A stretch of DNA of 64,000 bases from NCBI GenBank assembly GCA_964036155.1, contig OZ038422.1, positions 23,459,201 to 23,523,200 of the forward strand, read 5' to 3'. Made by a program: the position numbers and the translations under genes. This stretch comes from Diploscapter coronatus. Its lineage: Eukaryota; Nematoda; Chromadorea; Rhabditida; Rhabditidae. Shown here in pieces: positions 1 through 12,974 of this stretch. Under the pieces are notes generated by a model. That model did not search any database and was not told where the DNA came from. It worked only from the letters and a program-made list of their open reading frames with translations. Each line of letters starts with the position of its first letter. Positions within the stretch are counted from its first letter, which is position 1.

Positions 1-3000
1 TTCGGCGATAATTTGACAACTCATTTCTTGTATAATTTCCTTTCTGAAAATTCGATCTTTTGCTGAACCGGCACGACTTCCCAGACACTTGAAATTTAAA
101 AATATGTCATAATTGTCGGAATTGAAGTGAATTGAAATTATCTCATTCTTTTTCTGACGTCATGAAAAATGTCCCAAAATCAGTGGGATGAAAGGTCGGA
201 TGACGGCTGTTGCTGTCTGTTTGATGGTGGTAGTGCACTTTTACGGTACGAGGCTAAACCCTGCGGATTTGTAATTCACGATAGGCAGATCAGCGGATCA
301 ACTCGGATTATGACTTACATCGGAAGCAGGAAAGGGAAAGTGTTTGAGTGGCAGGGTAGATTGATGGCACGGGAAACAACACATCTACAACAGCATAGGA
401 TTTGGAGACGGAGAGTCGCCAAATGAGTGAGGATATGAGGAAGCAAGGATGAAGGGAGGAAGTCATTTATTATATTGCGCAAATTAGTGAAAGTCGCGGA
501 AATAATCTGGCCCCCATAAAAGAAATTCGGAGAAGATATCCTAAATTCATCGATTCAAAAGCTTTTTCATAGAATACAAGGGGAAAAAATACATCAGAAT
601 TTGTGATTTAGTGACTATCAAAATTGTACGATCATAAATCGAGATTTAAATTCAAGCTAGGAAAAAGAGAGAGTTCAAGCAGAGTTTGAGCTCCAAATTT
701 TCAGAATTTCGAGCAAATCTGGTGAAATTTAGAGATTACCAAAGAGCATACTTTTGCTATAAATTTTAAGCATCTTTCCTGAGGAGTATATAATATTTAT
801 GGTCAAAGAAGACGAAAAGATTTTCGAAATGATCACATAATCACTTTTAGCAGGGAGTTTGAAATGAGAAGCTGCTAAAACTTATGGTCTGAATGAAAGA
901 GGGAGAATGTTTTCGATGAACACCAGAATGGTTGAATTGGAATCAGTGAAGCAACGAATGAGGTGAGGAAGGAAGGAAGAGAAATGGAATGAAGCCGATT
1001 TGGAGGTGGATCGAAAGCTTTGGCATTGGATGATTCTGGGCATCGATGGATGCAACCAAGCGAGCGAAGCGCTTCTTGAAAAGATTACCCACCTTTCCTC
1101 CTTCAAAGTCATTATTTCCCTCTAAAAGTGAGTGAATGTTCCAAAAGACCCGAAGCGAGTCATTCGACTGCCATCGATGCAGAGGCAGACAGCCAAGGGC
1201 CGCTTTCCTCGCTACTAAACGTGCGAATTGCCACAAAGCAGCAGCAAAGCAAGGCGAAATGATCGCATGAGGGTGTAAGAAAAGAGATCCACACAGCAGC
1301 ACAATGGCATTGAAATGAGGCGATCAAATCGAGCTGCGAATTCAACACATTGTCGACGAAATCTCGCACATTTCGGACAATAAAATTGCAGATCAAGGGT
1401 ATGTGAGGAGGCGACGCGTGAAGGAGCTTTAGATGCTTTAAATAGGTATTCTGGTATGAGTTTAGATTTTCAACCTGATTTTAACACCAGCAAAGATTGG
1501 TGAGAACGAAAATTTCCAAAATGAAGTGTGAGTTCAGACTAATTCAGCTTTTGTCGACCAAATGATATCGATGCAGATAAAAATGACTTTGTTTATGGTT
1601 TGCGCAAATTTTGATGTTCGAGCATTGTTCGTCCCCAGAGGAATGGTCAGATACAATGTGTTTTCCGGGTTCTTGTTCTTCCGAATACGACATTCACTTC
1701 ATCAGAATCAGTAGACAAGTGAACGCGGACCGAAAACACTGCGCTATGAATGTAGCATCATAAATGTGGACAAGAAGAGATGTCAAAACTCACGCTGATT
1801 CATCTTGGAAAGATGGTTTTGGGAGAAAATAATTGACAAATGCAATCTTCGCAGCAAATAAATATGAAAATTTTGATCGCGAAGAAGCGAATTTCAATGT
1901 TGCGCTGAACTGAATATGATTCAGAGTGGATGAATGAAAGTTCGTGAAATTCGACAGGGAGAATATCGGAATATTGGATAGCTCTGCGGGAGGGCGATAG
2001 GAGTGGAATTGAAAGGATTGGGTATATCGGGAAGAGGAGACATTATAAAGCCGATATGACAAAGAAAGAATGACACAACACATTTCGTACAATTCATTCA
2101 TGAAAAACAAATATTGTTGCATCAAGATTTCAGCTATTGAAACGGAAATTGAAATGAAAGCAAATGTATGAAAAAATAGCATACAAGCTGTCAGCGTACT
2201 ATTTAGAAAACAGCAAACAAGGATATTGCACTACTTTCAGGATATATAGGTAGAAACGTTTGAAAAGACAAATAAAAAAGAAATAAAAAACGATATCTTC
2301 AAGCCGCAAAATTTCAGAGCGTAGCAGAGTTTGATACGTGCAAATATTTGACGCCAATTTATATCGCTTGTCACCAGCGAAGTAGCAAAGATTTTGACTT
2401 CCTTCAAAAACTAAAATACTAAAATTAAGAAGATAACGAGAATATGTGGAGAAAAAAAGGATTTTTTTTGTTTTGGCATTTTTAAGGTCCATTTTATGCG
2501 ACTGTTTCTGGTCCAGATGAAATTGAAAATCGAAGGTTAATGAAGAGCAGAATGAATGCAAATCCGAAAAGTAAGAATGTGTGTGTGTGCGCGCGCGCGC
2601 AACACAATGAGATAAATGGTTGGATATCTACGAACAAAACGTAGAAAACAATGACACCGCATTTTGTCTTCTTCCATTTGGGTGTTTCTACTGGCTGCTT
2701 GCCCCTTGGGAGAGTTGTCTGTGTTACACTTTCGATGTTTAGTAGCGCATCCCCAGTATCGCTCTAACCCTGGAGAGGTTAGAGGCGTCTGCCCACTATA
2801 AACAATAATCACGCCAATCCAGATTCGTACAAAGAATAATATCCAGTTCATACGATAACTCATTAGAGTGAAAACTGGAGGGTAAAAAAGTTGTAAAGTT
2901 GTTGCAGAATATTCACGACCTAATAGAAAACGTATGCAATTCATCTGAAGAAATAAGTTCGAAAAAAAAAACATTAAGAATAGGCTTTTAAACAAGCTTT

Positions 3001-6000
3001 TCTCTATCAATAAAATGTCTAAAATTAGTCGCGAATACTTTTGAGTAAAATGGCACAAAGGCCTAATGATGATTGGCAACTCGGCAGGTTTCATATTTCC
3101 CTCAGTTTTGTGAGTAACTACATAGGCGAGAGTGGACAAATCTTCTCTATGCTGAAGAGATTTCTCATTTAGCCGGGAAATGAGGAGCTTTCCATTTCTC
3201 CGAGACACTACGGCCGAACGGCCGTTCTATTTTCGCCTCTTCTGCTTGGCTCCTTTTCTCGGCGCTCTCGCCTAGTTTTTACGATGAAACATGATGCCCC
3301 GAGCTTTGTGGCCTCTTTGCAAAAAACGCCTATGGCTGGGTGAGAGAGGCAGAAAAAGCGAAAATCACAGCAAATGCTCCAAAATTCATCGCATCGCTGC
3401 CTCTGCGTCCTGCTTCGTAACCTCGCAATCTTTTCTTCGACCAAAAATGCCCGGCTAAATTTGGGATTTAAAAAAAATGCTGCTCAAGCCCAAAACCAAA
3501 TCGGAAATCTCCACTATACGAAGCGGAAATGACCCAGAAAAAACTCGCAAACTAAGAAATTTTTACGAATTTCCTCAAACTTGCCAAAATAGTCGAAAGT
3601 TTTTTTTTTTTTTTTTTTATATTTTATATTTTTGCATTGCAAATTGACAGAATAACATTTTGATTCGAATTACAGTTTACACACATTGTAGAGTTTCGTT
3701 CCGAAATAAAATAGCTGGGTGTGGAGTAGGAAAATTTTCGGGAAACCTAGAAATAACATAAAAATACGGAAAAAAAAACTCGCGTGTGTGTGCGGTTAGT
3801 TGCTTTTCCCATTTTCATTTTCACATATAGTCATTTCGCTGCTGTATTTCTGCTTGTTTCTCACACAAACCTCGGCTTCTTTTTGAATGCCGCGTAGCTG
3901 CGGCGTTGTTGTGGCCCCTGCCAAGTGTAAAATGCATGTAGAAAAATGGAAATAGCGTTGCAAAAGCGAGACAAAAAGACGAAGAAAACCAATGAGATAA
4001 TGAATAATTGAGAGAAAAAGCACTGACAAATGATAACGACAAACCGAGATGCAAAAAGATTCAGAAAGTGCTGAAAAAGACTGAACTATTGGAAGTGTAA
4101 AAAATAATTTAAAAAAAAAAACGTGGATAAATTAGCCGTCAGAAATCAATACCATTAACTATTAATGTAGTTTTGAAATGCAAATATCTGCGTTCCTTCA
4201 GTTTGGAAGAACTATTTTCCAGAACGATATAAACGAAGACAAAACTGAATGAGAAGAGAAGAGTTTTGACCGTAAAACTGCAAAACGAATTACGGACAGA
4301 AGCCAGTCAAAACTGGAAAGCGATCATTGAAAAATGCGAATCGCTTGAAGTTTCGAGAAATCGGAAGACGACTTGGACAATGAGATGGTGAGGTTAAAAA
4401 GTAGGGGAAGAGACAAATGAACAAATGAGAATTAGAGCGATAATTGAGGAATCGGACACAAAAAGGGTGAAGTGGGGTGGGCTATTGAAATGTGAGAGGA
4501 GCAATGGACAGATATTTTGAGAAGAACACCTTTGGAAGGAAGGAAAAATAGGCGTAAAGTAGAGGAGGTTATAGTAAAGCTTAAAAAATTTGGAAGAAAT
4601 TTATGATATTCGTGATTTTGTATCTCGTTCAAATCGAATATTGACTAAAGAACAATGATATCCGTTGAAAATGGTGATAAAAGGTACAAAATTGTAAAAA
4701 AAAAATTCAGAATTCAGGAACAGGGTGATAGTTATCTTGAAGTGTAAGAACGAAGCTAGAGAGATCAAGCAGAGAATGCAGAATTGTAAAAATTCACAGA
4801 AAAATGATAGCGTTGAAGAGCTTGAAAAAGGCGAAAAAATGTCGAAAGACAAAAGAATGACAGATACAAAAAGGAACGAACGTGCTTTTTCTGCTTCTTT
4901 TCGGCTTTTCTGATTATGTCTGATTCGCTTGTTCCTTTTCTGTCTTCGGGACACAAACCGAGAAGAGAGTGGAACAGAGAACGAGAAAAGGGCCAAAAAC
5001 ATCAAATCGAAAGTGTTGGACAACAATTCGAGGCTATCGAGCTGAAGAACCAGAAAAAAACTTCTATGTTGTACCGTTAAACAGGAAATGACCAAATACG
5101 ACAGGAAAAAGTAGCTTCAGAAGAATTGAATGTGAAAACAAAATCCAGGACAATGCGTGCAACGACAACAATGTAAACATGAGATTATTTGAAGGAAAAT
5201 TCGTTCATTCCAGATATGATGTGAGAAAGAGAAAATAATCGTGAATTTTAGTGAAATCTTATATTTACAAAAGAAATTTATGTAGAACTGCGTAAATGAG
5301 AAACTTTGGAGGCTCAAGTATTTTGGTCATGATGATACCGAAATTGCTAGCATGTAATTATCCAAACTAGACTAGAAGAAGAACGTGAAGGTCGAATTTA
5401 TGTATGGAGGTGTGAAGTTAACAACTCTCAACTTCCATAATTTTGCACAACAAGGTTCAATTCGACAATGATATTTTGAAGATGGAACACAAAATTCAAT
5501 TCAAGTTTTATTTATCGAGTCCGAACAAATGCACTAAAGGTAGAACCTAATTTGTTACTATCTTAAAATTATTGTCAAAATAGTAACTTTGGTATTTCTA
5601 TTGAATTTGTGATTTTGTAATTGAGTAAAGGTCGATGGTTTTAGCGTAAATTACAATGATTTGATTATTTTTGACTTTTGCAAGATGAATTTGCGTGATT
5701 TTCGTGAAATGTTGGCTTGACATGGCAAAAAAGTTGAATGGCAGGTGTTTTTATCGTGGAAAACTGTCATAATGTCATCGCAACAGACAAGCACTCAAGT
5801 TGCAATTTGTTAGGACGCAATTCCAACTGAAGGAATTGAGGAAAATCAACGAATCAACGGGAATTGCGGCTTTTTGACTAAACAATCGAACGACGACAGA
5901 GACATTGTTTATTTGGGCTAATAAAGTCCATTGTTGCAGATTTTGAGGAAAAGGGAGAGAATAATGCAAAAAGTCGAAAAATGCTGGATTATGTCATAAA

Positions 6001-9000
6001 AGTAAAAAAATAACGATTTCTGAATACGAATTATATTTTTATTTTACAAAAATAAATAAAAAGCGATCTTCGAACAGTTTTTAACTTTGCAAGAAATGTT
6101 TATGTAAAAGATTTAGCCGGAAGCATTTGTAATCAGATACGCTCGTGGAACTTTTCCGGTAAAACAACAAACAAAATGACAAAAAATCGAACACTTGTCA
6201 TTTTACTCGCGCGCGCACCGATGTTTACACGTGAAAACTCGCGTTGAAAAGTGAGAAAATCGGTAAAATAAATCTTTCTCGCGAAAAATCAAATGAAAGA
6301 AGTAAGTAACGATAAAATGTAAGATGCAAGAAATGAAGAAATGCAAACATCCACTGACAAAGTAGCTCGTCAAAATAAATACCAAAGCAAACTTTTCATC
6401 GCAATCATGAAATACTAAACCCAATGAATGCTTGAAGGTTGAAAATTGCGCATGGTATTGCTCAAAATAACTTTGGAAATACGGGAAATAGCAATGAATT
6501 TGTAAACAAATGTGGTCCTTGAAAATTTTTTTTATGGAAGGAGCTCATCTAATATTGATGGATAGAGCTTGAAAACAAGTCTAAAATGAAAAATACATGA
6601 ATTTTTATAGGAATAAGAGAATTAATCTTGAAAACTGAAATCTGTATGAAACAGAATTTAAAAAAAAAAAAAATCATAAGAATCGCAATTTTGTACCATT
6701 TCATATTTCAAGGCTAAGGTTTTTACGCCTCCAACTAATAACTAAAACTCTGTGACCCCGTTGGTATCTATAAACTCGAACGCTAAAAACACCAAACTCT
6801 GCAAACTCATCAAAGTGATGGGTCGAGGTTGGTGCGAGAAAAACATCTCGTCTCAGCCCTCAGAGTCGAGTCGAATCAGATTCAGTCAAGTCCGCCGATT
6901 AGTTGGTGATTATCAGTCTGGTCTTTCATATCAGTGCTTCGGTGCTGCGGCTGCAGTGTAAAGCGCCGCTTTCTCTCGTTATTGCTACTTTTTCCTCGTA
7001 TTCGGCCTTATCTCTTATCTCCCTTATCAATGCCGCACAAGCTTCGCAGAAATTCGAATGTTCTAATGGCGTAAAACGAGGAAGTTTAAAATTTGGTAAA
7101 TTTTGAAAATAAAAATACAAACAGAAAACAATAGACGAATTTTGCGCCGTTAAAAAATTCATAGCTAGAAGTTCAGAGAATGAATAAAGAATGAGATGGA
7201 TTAGGAAATATGAATTTTTAAAAAACTAATTCCGTTCCAACCTTAAAATTTTCACTTTGTCTAATTTGCGCCGGGAAAAAGATGTCAGACGATTTTTACA
7301 CTCAGAAAAGTTGATCGTCACAATTTTGTACGAGAAAAAAGTGTAGAATTTCCCAAATTGCCCTCGTGCCATTCACGATCACAAACATAGATCGATCTCG
7401 ATGCATTTTCACCCGCACGGCACATCTTAAAATATCTCTGCTGGAATGTCGAGATGTCATTACTCTGATAATTTAGTAAACCGAGTCGTAACAAACTGAA
7501 AAAATTGAAATTCGACCCGATCAGAGAATCAGGCAGAAGAGGGCTGAGTCGTACTCGGAAAAAGCTCCGCGACGAACAGCGTGACGAACCGAGCGTGCGA
7601 GAGCGCGAATGTGTGAATTTCTGGGAATTTCGATATTCAGAAGCGGTATTTTTCGTCTAGGGGGAAAAATATGCGCTAATACGAATTAGTTAGAAGTTCA
7701 AAGATAGGAAAGACTCGCAGAAATGACATTTTTATAATTATTCTCAGAGTTTTCATTGTATTTTTAGAAGAAAGAAGCCATGATTGATCTTGAAAGAAAT
7801 CAAACTTTAGTGAACTTTGTGTGGAGTTATCAAAATTAGCCATCTCAAGGCATACATCAACTTCAACTTGAATTTATTGAAACTGAAATCAGATTAAACA
7901 TGTAATGCATCTGAAACTTCTCTGAATCTGAGCAAGAATAACTTCGACTAAAAATCGAAGAAAAAGGTTTGATTGAATGTGTACATGCTCTTACAATGAT
8001 AAAAATGATACTTTTTCGTCTTGAGACATTAAAATCGCACATATTCTCTTGATACAACACAACAAAGCAACAAGCAAATGCATGTGCACATGAGAAAAAG
8101 GGAAGAATCAGACAGAAAAAAGAATAAAAATGAGAATAAAGAGTGAGAGCAAGGCGAAAGATGTGTGAAAGGAATGGAAAGGATCGCTGGGCGAAATCAG
8201 GACAATTGTGGAAGAAACGTGCATCGAGGAGAACTGAAAGAAATAGTTAGAAACGATACTTCATTCGTCATTCTTTTGACAATTCATGAGTTCTTTCTTG
8301 GAAAATGGGCATTCGCTATGAAAAAAGTTAAAAATCCAATTATTATTTTTTTTAGATTTTCCAGTCCTTTTTATTATAAAAAGTCGTCTAGAATTCATTT
8401 TGCTACATTTTTCTTTCTATCTAAAAAAAACTTTATAACTTTCGAAAATGTTAAACTTTGTCTGAAAGAGAAAATGAAGATTATCTTCGAGTATAATGAG
8501 CCCAAAAAATATCGGATGAATAATGGCGACACAAACATCCAACGAAGCAATTTATCTTGCTCGCAATCGTGCACAAAATCATTAGGGGCCGAAACAGAAA
8601 AAGTGACAAACAAAAAATGGAACGGATAAAAAATGAACGTGGAGAGTTTAACAAAGCAAAAAATGAGCTTCTAGTGCTGGAAACTAGGGATGTTCGACAA
8701 AATAAATCAAATGCAATTTGGAGACGCAAAAAATAAGACGAGCAGGCAGAGGAGAGGATAAAGAAAAAGGCCTGAAAGCCTGAAAGAAGAAGAACTAAAC
8801 CAGGCAACGGCAAAAAGTGAATGAAAAACGGCTCCGCGTGTGTGTGTTTGCTAGGTTAACGTTTTCAAGCGAGTTGGTTGTAACATAGAAATGATATGCA
8901 TTTTGCACGCTAATAAAAAGATTCGCAAAAATAGAAGCGGCGACCTATGTTAATAATGAGTAAAAATTGATCATTTTATTGATTATGAAAATTTTTGCAG

Positions 9001-9734
9001 CTTTTTTTCATATCACATCTTTGAACCTGTGCTGATGATTTTTCTTTGTCTCAAAGTTTTTTTTCGAAATGCACAAAACAAAGTAGTAGTCTTCAGAAGA
9101 TGAAGATAAAGTTGATCCCCAATCCGCAATAAATTGATCAAGTGATTCCATTAATTCAGCTTATCTTTGATGTTCGTACAGTTTTATTATCACTTGTGGT
9201 TGAATGGCTATCTTCGAATCACCGATAGCTCTAATCCGTCAGCTGATTTTGATTGCTCTGACAAGTTGCAAATGGGTTTCCTAGGATTTATTATATATCT
9301 TTGCCCTCTTTGTATTCAGTTTTATCTTTTATCCTCCCTCTACCCACCTGTCACTCATCGCTTCACTCGTCTCTCAACTTCTCACAATCAACTTCCCTCT
9401 TTCTTTCTTCATCGAAAAGATTTTACTTTACGAGAAATCAAAGAAATTGTCGATGAAAAATCATTATTCTGAAGGAGTTTATCGTTTTTCAACGTTCATA
9501 TGAAGCAGATACGATTCGACTAAAAAAATCTGAAAAATTGCCTAGCTGACCCTAGTCCTTATCTATTCGAACTCTTGATCCTTACTTCATGCAGAAAATT
9601 GTTGCTATGAAAAATTGGTCTATACTCTAGACAAAACAACAAAGAAAGTAATTTTGCATTTTCTAAAAATTTTGAGATACGTTTTCGAAAATGACCACCA
9701 ATTATCGCACTTTCCGGAATAACTCACTTCAGAG
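1..9734. other. Gene-poor region, no supported gene
   Basis: I found no chain of exons with consistent phase and no recognisable protein family on either strand. Open frames here are short and cross low-complexity A/G- or T/C-rich DNA. A few stretches are richer in G+C and could be exons or regulatory DNA: about 1140-1400, 2690-2800, 3190-3440, 6740-7080 and 7440-7620. Simple repeats include an alternating GT then GC tract near 2580-2600 and a run of about 19 T at 3600-3619. The region may be a long intron or intergenic spacer. Confidence 0.5.
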
Positions 9735-12460
9735 TGGATATTTTTGAGGGGTGCTTTAACATAAGTTGATCAATTTTCGATATACTATCAATTATTTATT
9801 GCTTTTCTTGAATTTATTAGATCGCATTAAACAAATAACTAAATCCCTCGATAATGTCATTGTCGCAAACACTGGGAAAGAAATTAATTTCTCCTACTTC
9901 ACGCCATTCATTCGTTTTTGGATCGTATTCCTCGATTGACTTTTCAAATCTAAATTAACAAATATTTTGTATAAAGATATGCAAAATCTCAGCTCACCCT
10001 TCGATTGCATACAATTTCCCGTTAGCGACAATGAGCGAATGATGATATTTTACATAGTTCATATCAGCAATTCGAGAAATTCGACTGTCAACTGGAGCTG
10101 AGGGGTCGAAACACAGACAGGATTTGAATACTTCACCAACACTAAATATATAATAATACATTATTTATCATACAAAATTAACGACCTCCATCCTCCAGTT
10201 ATGTAAATTTTCCCATTTAGCGATGCGACTCCGAAAGCTTCTCGTCTTTCTGGAATCTTTCCTACTTTAACCCATTCTCGTTCATCATCTGATAATCGAT
10301 ATATCATTTTACTTTCGTGACCATCAATAACTGAATATCCATAATTACAATAATGAATATGCTATAATGTGACCGTATAAATTTTCATCGCATGTTGTTG
10401 CTTGAGCATATTTAATTGAAAGAGAAAAGGCAGGTCCTGTTTCCCATTTTCCATCTATTAAAGCCTGAATAAATTATTTCATGGATTTTCATTCCATCTT
10501 ATTACATCCACACGACCAGTATATCCACCCAAATAATACAACTTGTCTTTGAAATAAGCCACAGATGCGCCATTACGCCATTCAGGAGGATCTGGACCTG
10601 CTGCAAAATGCAATCAAATTAAACCAATCTATTGGCTTTTTTAAAGTTACCTCTAGTGATTTGTCCAGTATTCAGATCAAAAATTTTAAAGAGTTTTCCT
10701 TGACTGTCCAATTCAAAAATCTAAATTTACAAAATTGGCAATGCCAGATAAGATAATCAACCTTATCTTTTGTAGTTACTACTTCATATGGCCATAAATA
10801 ATTACTAAAGCTCGCAATCTGCTCAGCAGAATTAGTATGCGAATCAAACAGACAAATTCTTTCTTCACTGATATTGCCGTCTTGACAGAATACTAAATAC
10901 TAAAATTAATTTCCACTCATACAAGATATTTTCCTACGATGGAATAAAATTTCCCTCTTGAGCGCTTTCGGCAGATATTTCTTGATTATTTGCATTATCC
11001 GTTTATTAGTCCAGGCCAATTGTTTCAGCTCTTTGGATTCGGGATATTTGCAGATCAACAATATAATTTCGACTGGTAAATTGGCTAGCATCTTGCTAAG
11101 AAACCTAAACAATCAGCATAGTATTATTTCAAAATGGAAATAGTAAATGAGTATTAATTGCAATCACGGCGTATCACGAAGTGCATAGGTGTGAATTTAC
11201 TTTAACCTTTCTCGCTACTACTCTCTTGCCTTCTCATCGTGCGCTGCTGAGCGAAAAGAACGTGAAGGGTAAAGAGACAAACAGAGCAAGAAGGAGAAAA
11301 TAGACAAAGGACAATGAAAAGAAAATTATTTTGAAATAAAATAAAATTTAATCGAGTAATTAACGATAATTGAAATTGATAGGTTTATTGATTTTCAATA
11401 ACAATCATGAGAGGGCAAAGAAATGTTTTATTTGCAACACTTTATAAGACTTCCTTTATGTTGAGAAGGTCTTCAAATTCACTCCAAAAGAATTTCACCG
11501 ATGATTTTTAGTGTCTCCGATACACTTGAATTGATTTCAAATTAAAATACTATATTTCTGAAAATAAATATTTTCAAATTTGGAAAAATTTTGCAAAATC
11601 GATCCAACTAACCGTCGATATTTATAGTGAAATTTTCTTTTCTTAAAGATATTTTGCAAGTGTAATTGCCTGTATTTTTTAATATTCAGAAATAAAAAAA
11701 GTCAACTATTCGAAAAGCTACCGTATAATTTAACAACTAGAATAAAATTATAATTGTAATATTGATACTTATAATTTCCCAATATATCACAAACGATTAC
11801 CGGTTTATCGTTGAGTAAGAAAAAAGATAAGAAATCAACTTAGATTTAGTACTAACAATAAAACGTCACGAAATTACCTGTATTGATAGACAAATAACTA
11901 CTGATAATGACAAAAATTAAAATGAAACACATGTCGCGGACCTTCGCTTTTTCCATTTCGTAGAAAAGGATTTTCTATGTTAGCAGATTCACACGATTCC
12001 CTCCTTTGACGAAGAAAAGACACGCCCCTTTTATCGTCATAAGTATTCAAAAATAAAAGTTATCCGTGGCGGGTTTGCTCTAGAGAAAGCGAAATAGTAT
12101 GTGATGTGAGGTTTTTATTTCTCTGCAGTCACTTTTTATACCCTCTTGCTCTAACATAGACGTACTAGCCGGAAAAGTGAGATCAGAGGAAAAGAAAAGG
12201 GAATTGATCTGAAAAACGTCTACGATATAGGCGTTGTCTCCCGCCCACTGATTTTTGCAATTTGCTCGCACAAAGAGGACGTTTGTTAGTAGAGAAAATC
12301 GAATGATAGAGTGGAGTCTATAAAAGGGACGTTTTCGTTTCGACAAAATATTGACCCTTCGTCGTGTTTGATCTTCGAGTGAGATAATAAGCAAAGAAAT
12401 CGAGATGATTTAATTCTGGGCTGATACCAGAGTCCCTGTCTCGACCTCAGGTCTACTAGT
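9735..12460 (-). repeat. Left arm of large inverted duplication
   Basis: This stretch, read on the minus strand, matches the DNA at about 12975-16965. The outer edge is visible at 9735-9830 against 16870-16965 (shared GTTGATCAATTTTCGATA-type sequence and the TTTAATGCGATC end). The inner edge is visible at 12080-12460 against 12975-13370. The arm contains F-box/kelch gene A and about 1.35 kb of its upstream DNA. The right arm is longer because its gene has gained a second kelch module. Confidence 0.85.
9817..11091 (-). CDS. F-box/kelch-repeat protein A (single kelch module)
   Basis: Eight minus-strand exons join in phase: 11091-10938, 10892-10762, 10720-10651, 10597-10506, 10464-10374, 10330-10186, 10141-9998 and 9949-9817, giving about 319 residues. 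The first exon is an F-box (MLANLPVEIILLI..., about residues 1-50). The rest forms kelch blades with repeated Gly-Gly, LYYLGG-like and EEYDPxTNxW motifs. F-box proteins normally recruit substrates to SCF ubiquitin ligases through Skp1, and kelch propellers bind the substrate; that role is inferred here. I chose the MLANLP start because the upstream Met codon lies just before a TGTTTAG acceptor, the same position as in the two sister genes. It appears intact. Confidence 0.82.
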
Positions 12461-12974
12461 TGACTCGACCTCTAGTTGACCCGAAGTTGTCGCCATCTTT
12501 TTGACTCGAGTCTTTGAAAGTCTTGTACCTGATTGTGAGATCGCGACTTTCAGCTCGGGTCAGAGAGTGAAATTGAGAGGGCAGGTTAGGGCTATTTGAG
12601 CCATCATTTTTAACAAAAATTGATTCTCTCCGTAGATTTCAGCTAAAATCTCTAATTTATTAAATCGTTATTGTAGTTTTTAGAAAAATAAAATTAAAAA
12701 ATAAACAATTATTTTTCTAAGAAAAAGTAGCCAAATTTTGTGATTTTTGCTCTTATTTACTATCATATTGCAGCTGATAGTATTTCATCAGCATTAACAT
12801 ATCATTGAAACGTTGTATAGATTTTGTATTTTTTTATATAGTCGTTCCTTTCACCGCAACACGCGTTAGATCGTTTTTCGACCTGAAGTTCGGGTTAACT
12901 TTTTGTTTTTAGACTCGAAAATTCGGGTTTTAGCTCGAGTCTTTTTTTGACTTGTCCTCAGGTCAACCAATAGG
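12461..12974. other. Spacer of the inverted duplication
   Basis: About 0.5 kb of AT-rich DNA between the two arms, with no open frame of interest. Short inverted matches continue into it on both sides (GACC/GGTC-rich words such as the AGGTCGAGACAGGGACT block on each flank), so the exact inner edge of the palindrome is blurred. The shared upstream DNA on both sides presumably holds the promoters of the divergent genes A and B. Confidence 0.6.

Noticed and set aside
1290..1400. Possible exon reading RIQHIVDEISHISDNKIADQ before a GTATGT donor
   Set aside because: No convincing acceptor in phase and no partner exon nearby; composition alone is not enough.
2537..3208. 223-residue minus-strand open frame
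   Set aside because: It is the longest frame in the first 9 kb, but it has no recognisable domain and crosses a low-complexity GT/GC tract; the frame looks incidental.
6752..6961. Frame reading KLCKLIKVMGRGW, reminiscent of ribosomal protein S28
   Set aside because: Only about ten residues resemble S28; the rest does not align and the key downstream motifs are absent.
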